Shown here piece by piece: positions 17,048-25,326 of a stretch of DNA of 40,843 bases. The notes under the pieces were generated by a model, which had not been told where the DNA came from, made no database searches, and saw nothing but the letters and a program-made list of their open reading frames with translations. Position 1 is the stretch's first letter, and each line of letters begins with the position of its first letter. This DNA comes from Nitrosomonas sp. Lineage in GTDB: Bacteria; Pseudomonadota; Gammaproteobacteria; Burkholderiales; Nitrosomonadaceae. A program made the translations under genes and the position numbers. The DNA lies in NCBI GenBank assembly GCA_021774195.1, contig JAJFJJ010000121.1, positions 1 to 40,843 of the forward strand, written 5' to 3'.

Positions 17048-18439
17048 ATGACGCCAGTCATACAACTTATTAAGAAACAGATAATTTCAGGGCAATTTGA
17101 TAATACGCCAGATCGTTTTCAAGTTTTCACAGAAAAACAACTCGATAACATTGATGCATTAAATCAATTGCCAGAGCAACGTCGTTTTGAAATGAAAGTA
17201 GTTGCAAAAGTATTGCCGTTTAGAGTGAACCGGTACGTGCTGGATCATTTGATAGACTGGAACAATATTCCTGATGACCCAATATTTCAATTAGTTTTTC
17301 CTCAAAAAGGCATGTTGTCAGAAAATGATTTTGAACAAATGGCCAATGTACTTAGGAACACAACTGATCGTGATCAGATTCAAAAAACGATTAATGAAAT
17401 CCGTCAGCGTTTGAATCCTCATCCTGCTGAACAACAGTCGCTTAATGTACCGAATGATGAAGGCCGAACCATTCAAGGTATTCAACATAAATATCGTGAA
17501 ACGGTGCTGTTTTTTCCTGGTCAGGGGCAGGTTTGTCACAGTTTTTGTAGCTTTTGCTTTCGTTGGGCGCAATTTATTGGTGATAAGGAGTTGCGTTTCT
17601 CCAATAAAGAAGCGGAGCAGTTGCATAACTACTTGATAAAATATAAGAAGATCAGTGATCTGTTAATTACCGGTGGTGATCCAATGGTAATGAAAACAGA
17701 TCACCTTGTGTCTTATATGGAGCCGTTGTTAAAGCCAGAGTTTGATCATATACAAACGATTCGTATTGGCACGAAATCATTGAGCTTTTGGCCACAGCGT
17801 TATGTTAAGGATGCAGATTCAAATGAATTGCTGGCTTTGTTTGAGCGGCTTGTGAAAGCGGGTAAACATGTAGCGATTATGGCGCACTTTAATCACTGGC
17901 GTGAAATGATAACGCCCATTGCGCAAGAAGCCATTCGTCGCTTACGTGCTACCGGTGTTGTTATTCGAACGCAATCACCGTTATTGAACCATATTAATAA
18001 TGACCCGAATGTTTGGGCGCAAATGTGGCGTGAGCAAGTACGTTTAGGAATGGTGCCCTATTATATGTTTGTAGAACGCGATACTGGCGCGCGTCATTAT
18101 TTTGAAGTGCCGTTAGCTCGGGCTTGGGAAGTTTATCGTCAAGCAATGCAACAAGTTTCTGGCCTTGGTCGGACAGTTCGAGGACCATCGATGAGTACTG
18201 GGCCGGGGAAAATTGAAGTACAGGGTATTACCAAAATTTATAATGAGAAAGTTTTTGTGTTACGTTTCATACAAGCGCGTAATCCTGATTGGGTGCAACA
18301 GCCTTTTTTTGCAAAATTTGATCCTGATGCAACCTGGCTGGATCACCTCAAACCCGCCTTTGGTGAAGAAAAATTCTTTTTCCAGGATGAGTATGATGCC
18401 ATGCGTATGAAGAAGATTAGTCCTCGAGTATATGAATAA
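17048..18439 (+). CDS. KamA-family radical SAM protein, substrate unknown
   Basis: A radical SAM, PLP-dependent protein related to lysine 2,3-aminomutase. From the chosen start it has 463 residues. The cluster motif is CHSFCSFC (C163, C167, C170; CX3CX2C). The SAM-binding LLITGGDPMVM is at about 205-215. The likely PLP lysine is K388 in SMSTGPGKIEVQG, where lysine 2,3-aminomutase has DAPGGGGK. The aspartate preceding that loop, which helps bind the lysine side chain in the known enzyme, appears to be replaced by a small residue, while the other aspartate (in FVERDTG) is kept. This suggests an amino-group mutase with a substrate other than L-lysine. The start at 17048 has GGAG six bases before it; the frame also allows ATG 17003 without a ribosome site. 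It could be a different aminomutase or an EpmB-like protein, but it is longer than EpmB. Confidence 0.85.
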   Translation: MTPVIQLIKKQIISGQFDNTPDRFQVFTEKQLDNIDALNQLPEQRRFEMKVVAKVLPFRVNRYVLDHLIDWNNIPDDPIFQLVFPQKGMLSENDFEQMANVLRNTTDRDQIQKTINEIRQRLNPHPAEQQSLNVPNDEGRTIQGIQHKYRETVLFFPGQGQVCHSFCSFCFRWAQFIGDKELRFSNKEAEQLHNYLIKYKKISDLLITGGDPMVMKTDHLVSYMEPLLKPEFDHIQTIRIGTKSLSFWPQRYVKDADSNELLALFERLVKAGKHVAIMAHFNHWREMITPIAQEAIRRLRATGVVIRTQSPLLNHINNDPNVWAQMWREQVRLGMVPYYMFVERDTGARHYFEVPLARAWEVYRQAMQQVSGLGRTVRGPSMSTGPGKIEVQGITKIYNEKVFVLRFIQARNPDWVQQPFFAKFDPDATWLDHLKPAFGEEKFFFQDEYDAMRMKKISPRVYE

Positions 18440-18649
18440 TTCATTTTCTTCTTGGTGGTACTTGCTATCCGAGAAAATATTCATACATTAATAGTAGTGC
18501 CCAAATTTGCTAATAGATATATGTGACAAAAGCCATATGTATTTTTCTCAATTTGTGACATCCTTAACAACATATGACGATATATATGGTTAATGCCAAT
18601 ATTTATAATCAATGACCGATTGCTCAGAAGAAAGAATTTAAACTTATAG

Positions 18650-19333
18650 ATGTTTTACCTGTTACTTATCATTATTATTGTTGCGCTCATATTTGGGCCA
18701 TCATATTGGGTTAAGCATACACTTGAGAAATATAGTTACCCACAAGACCGTTATCCTGGAACAGGTGGCGAATTGGCTCGTATTTTATTGGACTGGGCAA
18801 AATTACAAAGTGTTAAGGTTGAAGTAACAGAACAAGGTGATCACTACGATCCGATTGAAAAAGTCGTTCGTTTAACACCTGAGAAATTTAATGGAAAGTC
18901 GCTAACAGCCATAACTGTAGCAGCTCATGAAGTGGGTCATGCAATACAGGATCGTGATGGTTATTTGCCGTTAAAACTGCGTACGCGATTAGTGAAACTA
19001 GCTGCGCCAGCTGAGAAATTAGGTGCAGCCATTTTAATGATGGCACCCATACTGGTTGTGGTTACACGTGCGCCGATTATGGGCGCACTATTTTTTATCG
19101 GTGGTTTATTAACATTGGGTGCTGCGACACTGGTTCATTTGGTCACTTTACCAATGGAAATGCATGCCAGTTTCGCACGGGCATTACCCATGCTGGAAAA
19201 AGGTAATTATCTGATCAAAGGGGATGAGCCCCATGCACGACGGATTTTGAGGGCTGCGGCATGGACTTATGTCTCAGCATCGTTGATGACGTTGCTCAAT
19301 ATTGGTCGGTGGTGGGCTATTTTACGCAGATAA
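18650..19333 (+). CDS. Membrane zinc metallopeptidase, YugP family
   Basis: A 227-residue protein with an N-terminal membrane helix (residues 2-16), the zinc motif HEVGH (H93, E94, H97), two or three further helices (about 117-165) and a last helix near the C-terminus. The RYPGTGGELARILL segment near 35-47 and the closing HARRILRAAAWTYVSASL are typical of the neutral zinc metallopeptidase family (PF04298). It should cleave or process membrane-proximal proteins, but no substrate is established for the family. The gene begins 210 bp after the KamA-like gene and 150 bp before the secretion operon, and appears to be transcribed alone or with its upstream neighbour. Confidence 0.92.
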   Translation: MFYLLLIIIIVALIFGPSYWVKHTLEKYSYPQDRYPGTGGELARILLDWAKLQSVKVEVTEQGDHYDPIEKVVRLTPEKFNGKSLTAITVAAHEVGHAIQDRDGYLPLKLRTRLVKLAAPAEKLGAAILMMAPILVVVTRAPIMGALFFIGGLLTLGAATLVHLVTLPMEMHASFARALPMLEKGNYLIKGDEPHARRILRAAAWTYVSASLMTLLNIGRWWAILRR

Positions 19334-19485
19334 TTAGCTGTGAGTCGTACCGCAAGCTTCATTTTTTGTCGGTAAACATGATTAATACGAAATTATCATG
19401 CTTTTAAATTGAGTAATGGGTTTTGTGATGTTGTAGTATATAGCGATTATGCTTTTCTTGTTAATCAGAGAGGAAGAGAACAAAG

Positions 19486-19917
19486 ATGATGCAACTGTTT
19501 AAACAACAACCAAAGAGTACTCGTGGCTTTACATTACTTGAATTGCTGGTTGTAATGGTTATTATTGGCTTATTGGCTGCCTATGTCGGGCCGAAATATT
19601 TCTCACAAGTTGGCAAGTCAGAAATCAGAATGGCGCAGGCGCAGATTGATGCTTTGGAGAAAGCATTGCATCAATACCGTTTGGACGTCGGTAGTTACCC
19701 TACCACAGAACAAGGACTGGCCGCTTTGGTAACTAGTCCCAATAATGAACCAAGATGGTATGGCCCATACCTATCTAAAAAACCACCGGCTGATCCTTGG
19801 GGCCGCCCTTATGTATACAAATATCCTGGCGATCAACAAGAGTTTGATTTGTTATCATTAGGAAAGGATGGCCAACCGGGTGGTGAAGGCGAAGCAGCAG
19901 ACATTACCAACTGGTAA
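19486..19917 (+). CDS. gspG: Major pseudopilin GspG
   Basis: A 143-residue prepilin. After a short leader (MMQLFKQQPKSTRG) comes the cleavage site RG/FTLLELLVV with Glu5 of the mature protein and a 20-residue hydrophobic helix. The rest matches GspG: PTTEQGLAALV, GPYLSKKPPADPWGRPYVYKYPG and LLSLGKDGQPGGEGE, which is the calcium-binding C-terminal loop with conserved Asp/Glu. It forms the pseudopilus that drives substrates through the secretin. It heads a ten-gene operon and has a strong ribosome site (GAGGAAGAG). The prepilin peptidase needed for its maturation is not in this window. Confidence 0.96.
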   Translation: MMQLFKQQPKSTRGFTLLELLVVMVIIGLLAAYVGPKYFSQVGKSEIRMAQAQIDALEKALHQYRLDVGSYPTTEQGLAALVTSPNNEPRWYGPYLSKKPPADPWGRPYVYKYPGDQQEFDLLSLGKDGQPGGEGEAADITNW

Positions 19918-19926
19918 ATAATAGCC

Positions 19927-21117
19927 ATGCGCTTTGAGGTGAAAGCTGTTTTGGTCAAGCAAGGCACTGTACGCTTAGAGTTGGATGCGGATAGTGAGGA
20001 GGAAGCACGACGCCAAATCACCGATCAAGGTGGTATGGTGCTGAGTGTGCGTAAAAAAACATCCGGTTTCTCGATATCTCTAAAGTCAAAACCGAATTTT
20101 CCATTAGTGCAGTTTAGCCAGGAATTGTTGTCGTTACTAACCGCAGGCTTGAGCCTAGTGGAAAGCATTGAAACTTTATTGGATAAGGAACAAGATTCGG
20201 GTAATCGTCGTGTTATTCAGGATTTACTGGCACGTCTTTATGAGGGAATTACTTTCTCGCATGCTTTAGAAACTTATCCTCAAGCATTTCCCCCATTATA
20301 TATAGCAACGGTTCGCGCCAGTGAACGTACTGGTGATTTACCTGAGGCATTGACTCGATTTATTACCTATCAAACACAAATGGATTTTGTACGCAAAAAA
20401 CTTGTTGGCGCATCAATTTATCCAGTTTTGTTATTAATTGTTGGTTTATTGGTTTCCGTTTTCTTGCTGATATTTGTGGTGCCAAAATTTAGTGCGATTT
20501 ATGAAGATATTGGTGCAGATTTACCTTGGCTTTCTGTCTTGCTAATCAAGTGGGGCCAATTTGTTCATGATCAAGGTCTGGAATTAGCAATCGCTGCATT
20601 AATTGTTTTTGCTGGTATGTTTTATGCGGTCACTCGCCCATCGTTTCGAGTCTATGTATTGCAGCTATTGTGGCGTATACCTGCAATAGGTGAACATATG
20701 CGGGTGTATCAACTGGCGCGCTTTTATAAAACATTAGGTATGTTGTTACGTGGTGGAATACCAATTACACAGGCATTGGAGATGGTTAGTGGTCTCTTAC
20801 AGGCTCATTTCCAACCCAGAGTGAAAGCAGCCGCTGAACATATTCGTGAAGGAAAAACAATCTCTAGTGCTATGGAAACGGAAGGATTGGCCACTGCAGT
20901 CGGTAATCGCATGTTACGTGTTGGTGAAAGAACCGGCCTAATGGGTGATATGATGGAACGAATCGGTAACTTTCATGATGAAGAAATCGCACGTTGGGTA
21001 GAATGGACGACAAAACTAATTGAGCCTATTCTGATGGCAGTAATCGGCATCGTAATTGGCGGTATTATTATTCTGATGTATATGCCTATATTCGATCTGG
21101 CGGGAAGTATCAATTGA
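19927..21117 (+). CDS. gspF: Inner-membrane platform protein GspF (PilC family)
   Basis: A 396-residue polytopic inner-membrane protein with two T2SSF domains (about 60-190 and 265-390) and three membrane helices: near 165-187 (YPVLLLIVGLLVSVFLLIFVV), about 218-234 and 368-390. Each half has a conserved FSQELLSLLTAGLSLVESIE / ARFYKTLGMLLRGGIPITQA segment. It is the platform rotated or moved by the GspE ATPase during pseudopilus assembly. It begins 9 bp after gspG, and its stop overlaps the TTG start of gspE (TTGA overlap). Confidence 0.95.
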   Translation: MRFEVKAVLVKQGTVRLELDADSEEEARRQITDQGGMVLSVRKKTSGFSISLKSKPNFPLVQFSQELLSLLTAGLSLVESIETLLDKEQDSGNRRVIQDLLARLYEGITFSHALETYPQAFPPLYIATVRASERTGDLPEALTRFITYQTQMDFVRKKLVGASIYPVLLLIVGLLVSVFLLIFVVPKFSAIYEDIGADLPWLSVLLIKWGQFVHDQGLELAIAALIVFAGMFYAVTRPSFRVYVLQLLWRIPAIGEHMRVYQLARFYKTLGMLLRGGIPITQALEMVSGLLQAHFQPRVKAAAEHIREGKTISSAMETEGLATAVGNRMLRVGERTGLMGDMMERIGNFHDEEIARWVEWTTKLIEPILMAVIGIVIGGIIILMYMPIFDLAGSIN

Positions 21118-22805
21118 CAAACTCATCAATACAAACTGAGCAGGAACCACCGATTGATCTTCGTCGGCTAGGTGAAGCACGTCAGGAAGCAGCCGAACAA
21201 GGCGTTGCTGTTATACAGTTATTGGAAGAGACTTATAATTATCCTCCCCACAAGATTATCCAGGCGCTGAGTCAACTGATGCATATCCCTGTTTTGGATA
21301 TGAAAACAATCCACACGTTAGAACCTGCATTTGAAATACTGCCATTCTCTGAGGCGGTCTTACATGGATGTGCACTATTTAAGAGAAATACAGATTATTT
21401 ACTAGCCATTAGCGACCCCTTTTCACCCAAAATGCGCGCATGGGCGGAAGAACGTTTTGATATGATTCTGGAGTGGCATTTGGTGCATCCAGCCGACTTG
21501 TCCACTTTTTTCTCACAGCAAGAGAAAAATATGCGGGCGATGGATAATGTGCTGCCCGAAGCAGAGTTGAATGACATTAAAAGCGGCGTTGAAGATCTGT
21601 CATTAAAGACCATCAACGAAGACACCAGTCAAGTGGTACGTTTAGTTCACTCTACTCTGTATGACGCTCATAAATCCCAAGCCAGTGACATTCATTTGGA
21701 AATGGTAACTGGCGCACTTTCGATTAAATACCGCATTGATGGTGTGCTTACTTCAGCCGGCGTGATGCAAGGTGCAGATTTGGCTGAACAAGTCATTTCC
21801 CGTATTAAAGTCATGTCAGATTTAGACATTGCTGAGCGTCGCGTGCCGCAGGATGGCCGTTTTAAGATTTCGATTCAAGGACGCGAAATTGATTTTCGTG
21901 TTTCCATCATGCCCAGTATTTTCGGCGAAGATGCAGTGTTACGTATTCTGGATCGGCAAGCACTTTCTGATCAGATGGAAGGATTAACCCTCAATCAATT
22001 GGGCTTTAATCCAGCAGCTATAGCGACAATACGTCGCTTGAGTTCGAAGCCGTATGGCATGTTATTAGTGACCGGTCCAACTGGTAGTGGTAAGACCACG
22101 TCACTTTACGCGGGCATATCAGAAGTCAACAAAGGTACCGACAAAATCATTACGATTGAAGACCCGATTGAATATCAGTTACCCGGTGTGTTGCAAATTC
22201 CGGTCAATGAGAAGAAAGGTTTAACCTTTGCACGCGGTTTGCGGTCTATCTTACGTCATGACCCAGACAAAATCATGGTCGGTGAAATCCGTGATTCAGA
22301 GACCGCACAAATCGCCATTCAAGCTGCATTGACAGGTCATTTGGTTTTTACCACGGTACACGCCAATAATGTTTTTGATGTGATTGGCCGCTTTGCTCAT
22401 ATGGGTGTTGATCCGTATAGTTTTGTTTCAGCCTTAAATGGCATTGTGGCTCAAAGGCTTGTTCGCTTATTATGTGTCCATTGCACGATTAAAGAACGTC
22501 CTAATGATCAGCTACTAACGGATTCTGGGATTGATTTAGCTGAAGCAAAAAATTTTAAATTTCTTACTGGAAAAGGATGCGGGCAATGTCGCGGAAGTGG
22601 GTATCGTGGACGTAATGCGATTGCGGAAACACTAATTTTAAATGATGAGATACGTGAGTTGATTGTTGCGCAGGAGCCCATCCGGCGGATCAAAGAAGCG
22701 GCAAAAAAGAATGGCACACATTTTTTGCGTGAGGCCGCATTAGATATGGTTAAAGATGGAATAACGAGTTTAGAGGAGGCGAATCGTGTCACCATCGTGG
22801 CGTGA
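21114..22805 (+). CDS. gspE: Secretion/pilus assembly ATPase GspE (PilB family)
   Basis: A 563-residue hexameric ATPase that powers pseudopilus assembly. The N-terminal domain (1-140) contains an ILPFSEAVLHG...YLLAISDPF segment like the second half of MshEN/T2SSE_N domains, some of which bind c-di-GMP. The ATPase core has Walker A GPTGSGKTT (321-329), an Asp box near EDPIEYQ, Walker B (386-394, KIMVGEIRD) and the His box TGHLVFTTVHANN. A tetracysteine zinc site is formed by C454/C457 and C489/C492. The start is TTG at 21114, overlapping the end of gspF by four bases and suggesting coupled translation. Whether it binds c-di-GMP cannot be decided here, because the first half of the usual motif is not clear. 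Confidence 0.95.
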   Translation: MTNSSIQTEQEPPIDLRRLGEARQEAAEQGVAVIQLLEETYNYPPHKIIQALSQLMHIPVLDMKTIHTLEPAFEILPFSEAVLHGCALFKRNTDYLLAISDPFSPKMRAWAEERFDMILEWHLVHPADLSTFFSQQEKNMRAMDNVLPEAELNDIKSGVEDLSLKTINEDTSQVVRLVHSTLYDAHKSQASDIHLEMVTGALSIKYRIDGVLTSAGVMQGADLAEQVISRIKVMSDLDIAERRVPQDGRFKISIQGREIDFRVSIMPSIFGEDAVLRILDRQALSDQMEGLTLNQLGFNPAAIATIRRLSSKPYGMLLVTGPTGSGKTTSLYAGISEVNKGTDKIITIEDPIEYQLPGVLQIPVNEKKGLTFARGLRSILRHDPDKIMVGEIRDSETAQIAIQAALTGHLVFTTVHANNVFDVIGRFAHMGVDPYSFVSALNGIVAQRLVRLLCVHCTIKERPNDQLLTDSGIDLAEAKNFKFLTGKGCGQCRGSGYRGRNAIAETLILNDEIRELIVAQEPIRRIKEAAKKNGTHFLREAALDMVKDGITSLEEANRVTIVA

Positions 22806-23625
22806 TCAGATCCAAGTCTATGTTGCACCGAATCGTATTGATTTGGTGCGCTCATCGCGTGGATTTAAGCCAGTACAATCACCAAAAATAACCCAATTGT
22901 GCAATGAGCATACTACCGAGCAGCCTGTTTGGGAACCAGCTATGCAACAGCTCGATATTTTGTTGCGTGATGCCGCCGGAGCTGAAATTACAGCGACACT
23001 TTCAAATCATTTTGTACGCTATGTTACCTTGCCACCGCAAGCTGAAATCACCACACTTGATGAACTAAGTGCTTATGCCATGTTTCGTATGCGTGAGGTT
23101 TATGCCCAACGGGTGGATGATTGGACCTTAAGCATCAGCTTATGGGATCCTATAAAAGGGGCGATTTGTGCGGCCATACCTACTGAATTATTGGCAAGAT
23201 TCGAGCAAATAGCAGCCCAAAACAAGATTAAATTAAAAGCAATTGAACCTTACCTAGCTTCTGTCTGTGATCATTGGCATAAGATATTGACCACCGAACA
23301 AATTTGTTTGGCGCTAATAGAGCACGAGCAATTTTGTATCGTACTGATGGACAATGGCAGTTGGCGGAGTATCCGTAACCAACGGGTATTAAAAGACATG
23401 AGTAATGAATTGCATATTGCTTTGGACCAGGAATTGATTTTATCCGGGAAACAAAAAGCCCCGGAGTCTGTTTATTTATTTGCACCTGAGCATCCTGATT
23501 TGGCCTTACCGCAAAATAGCAATTGGCGTTTTACTGCATTACAAACCAGTGAAATACCAGCGCTGGCGCATTATCCATCACCGATTATAGATAACCAAAG
23601 TGAGACCGACGAATGCGTCGCTTAA
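22786..23625 (+). CDS. PilM/GspL-cytoplasmic-like actin-fold platform protein
   Basis: A 279-residue protein without a membrane helix that begins at GTG and overlaps gspE by 20 bp. Its place before a PilN-like gene and the pattern of short beta strands (IQVYVAPNRIDLVRSSRG at the start, ITATLSNHFVRYVTLPPQ in the middle) suit the PilM family or the MSHA protein MshI. It is shorter than PilM (about 354), and I see no convincing nucleotide-binding signature, so it may be a degenerate actin-like scaffold that joins the ATPase to the membrane PilN/O pair. Identity rests mainly on gene order. Confidence 0.7.
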   Translation: MSPSWRDQIQVYVAPNRIDLVRSSRGFKPVQSPKITQLCNEHTTEQPVWEPAMQQLDILLRDAAGAEITATLSNHFVRYVTLPPQAEITTLDELSAYAMFRMREVYAQRVDDWTLSISLWDPIKGAICAAIPTELLARFEQIAAQNKIKLKAIEPYLASVCDHWHKILTTEQICLALIEHEQFCIVLMDNGSWRSIRNQRVLKDMSNELHIALDQELILSGKQKAPESVYLFAPEHPDLALPQNSNWRFTALQTSEIPALAHYPSPIIDNQSETDECVA

Positions 23626-24167
23626 TACTTCAGTTTCCCGATAATGGGCAACAAGACCGCCGTATTGAGTTGGCGATTCTGCTGGTAAGCATATTGGTTC
23701 TAATCAGTGTTTTCTATCAATTCAGGCAGGTTTCAGAAGAAGTCAATTATTGGAATATCCGTGTTGAACGGCTTGAGCAACAGCAAAAACCTAAGGTGAC
23801 TCATCGGACTCGTGCGTCATCCCGTAATAGAGGCAGAGAAATCGGGCAAGAAATACGAAAAGAGATCGTTAAAGCCAATGCTATTTTGGGTCAAATTAAT
23901 TTGCCTTGGGAAGCCCTATTTAATTCGGTTGAACAAGCCATTAATGAAGATGTCGCACTGTTAACATTACAGCCAAACATAGGGAGTCAATCGTTGCGTA
24001 TTGGTGGCGAAGCGAGAAATATGTCGGTATTACTTGATTTTGTTGAAGCAATAGAGCGTGAAGCTATTTTTAAGAATGCACACTTACTGAATTACAAGAT
24101 AAAACAGGATAATCCGCATCGACCGATTAATTTTCTACTTACTGCTTCATGGATCGAATCAATTTAA
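23613..24167 (+). CDS. PilN-like bitopic platform protein
   Basis: A 184-residue bitopic protein: a short cytoplasmic N-terminus, one membrane helix (about 20-37, IELAILLVSILVLISVFY), a coiled coil rich in Glu/Arg (39-95), then a periplasmic ferredoxin-like domain ending in LLTASW. This is the layout of PilN and MshJ. It overlaps the gene before by 13 bp and the gene after by 19 bp. It should pair with the next protein and dock onto the PilM-like protein. Confidence 0.75.
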   Translation: MRRLILQFPDNGQQDRRIELAILLVSILVLISVFYQFRQVSEEVNYWNIRVERLEQQQKPKVTHRTRASSRNRGREIGQEIRKEIVKANAILGQINLPWEALFNSVEQAINEDVALLTLQPNIGSQSLRIGGEARNMSVLLDFVEAIEREAIFKNAHLLNYKIKQDNPHRPINFLLTASWIESI

Positions 24168-24742
24168 ACACTGAGCAAATTCAGGTACAAATCAATCAAC
24201 TGCCTGTGCGATTGCGTTGGCAGATAGCACGGTTAGGTACAATAGGAAAACTAGGTGTTGGCTTGTTCGTTGTTACTGGCATTTTTTTTCTGACAGCTGT
24301 TCTACCTCAGGAGGGAGAATTACAGTCACTGCAAGATCGTGCTGAGGTATTGCAATCAAAGCCACAACGAGCTGATGGCAAGACTGAGCTACCAAGCCAA
24401 AAAATAGGTGGCGATCAAGCATTGCAACTTTTCTATGAATTTTTTCCGCGTATTGATTCGTCACCGTTCTGGATTCGTGAGTTAGTGCGAGTTGCCAATA
24501 AACAAGGAATAGAAATTAACAGTAGTGACTTTCGTTTATCCATAGACAAAGGAGAACGGTTGGCACGCTATGAAATGATATTGCCGATCAAAGGACGCTA
24601 CCCACAAGTTCGTGCTTTTATTGCTGAAATAACTGAGGCAGTACCGACCATGGCAATTGTCGGTATGGCGATAAAACGTGAGAATGTAGGATCAACTCAG
24701 CTTGAGGTACGCCTTGAGGTTAATCTTTATTTGGATGAATGA
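24149..24742 (+). CDS. PilO/GspM-like bitopic platform protein
   Basis: A 197-residue bitopic inner-membrane protein. One helix (about 36-52, LGVGLFVVTGIFFLTAVL) is followed by a short coiled coil and a periplasmic domain. The domain ends in PIKGRYPQVRAFIAEITEAV and LEVRLEVNLYLDE, a ferredoxin-like pattern shared by PilO and GspM. It overlaps the PilN-like gene upstream by 19 bp and the next gene by four bases, so the set is translated as a block. Confidence 0.75.
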   Translation: MDRINLNTEQIQVQINQLPVRLRWQIARLGTIGKLGVGLFVVTGIFFLTAVLPQEGELQSLQDRAEVLQSKPQRADGKTELPSQKIGGDQALQLFYEFFPRIDSSPFWIRELVRVANKQGIEINSSDFRLSIDKGERLARYEMILPIKGRYPQVRAFIAEITEAVPTMAIVGMAIKRENVGSTQLEVRLEVNLYLDE

Positions 24743-25326
24743 ACCGAATGGATCAGGGTGAAAAAAAACGTAAATTGATTTTAGGTGCTGCCTTGGTTGC
24801 GACGTTGATTGCTGTGGTGTTAGTTGATGATGAAGAGGGGACGCTTGATGATCTGACTCATGCCATACAACCGACACAATCAACTAAATCGTCGACCTCC
24901 CGCAAAGATACTCAGGAACAGCTTGCGACTTATATTGATATTGATCAATTGGGGGAAAGACAATTTAATGCACAAGCCGGTAATCTCTTTGGCTCCACCT
25001 CATGGGTGCCAAAACGTCCTCAAATCACACCTCAGCAACAACAAGCGGCTTTAATGCAGCAGCGTATGCGACAGGAAAAAGCCACGCCACCAGCACCGAC
25101 AGCACCGCCTTTGAGATTTAAATATATCGGAAAAGCGATTGCAGGAAACAAAACTTGGGTTTTTCTTGCTGATAATGATGAAAACCATGTGACGCGAATC
25201 GGTCAAAAAATTGATGAGCAATATCGGCTGGACACGATTAATGATGAGGAAGTTATGTTTACCTATTTGCCCTTGGATGCGAAACAGACACTTGCAATTA
25301 ATGATGAAGCAGGGGGTTTCCGATGA
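24739..25326 (+). CDS. PilP/GspC-like connector to the secretin
   Basis: A 195-residue protein with one N-terminal helix (about 13-29, LILGAALVATLIAVVLV), a low-complexity Gln/Pro linker (95-125), and a small C-terminal beta domain starting PPLRFKYIGKAIAGNKTWVF. That domain resembles the HR domain of GspC and the beta domain of PilP, which contact the N0 domain of the secretin. It has no lipobox, so it is anchored by its helix like GspC and unlike the lipoprotein PilP. It overlaps the secretin gene by four bases. Confidence 0.75.
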   Translation: MNRMDQGEKKRKLILGAALVATLIAVVLVDDEEGTLDDLTHAIQPTQSTKSSTSRKDTQEQLATYIDIDQLGERQFNAQAGNLFGSTSWVPKRPQITPQQQQAALMQQRMRQEKATPPAPTAPPLRFKYIGKAIAGNKTWVFLADNDENHVTRIGQKIDEQYRLDTINDEEVMFTYLPLDAKQTLAINDEAGGFR

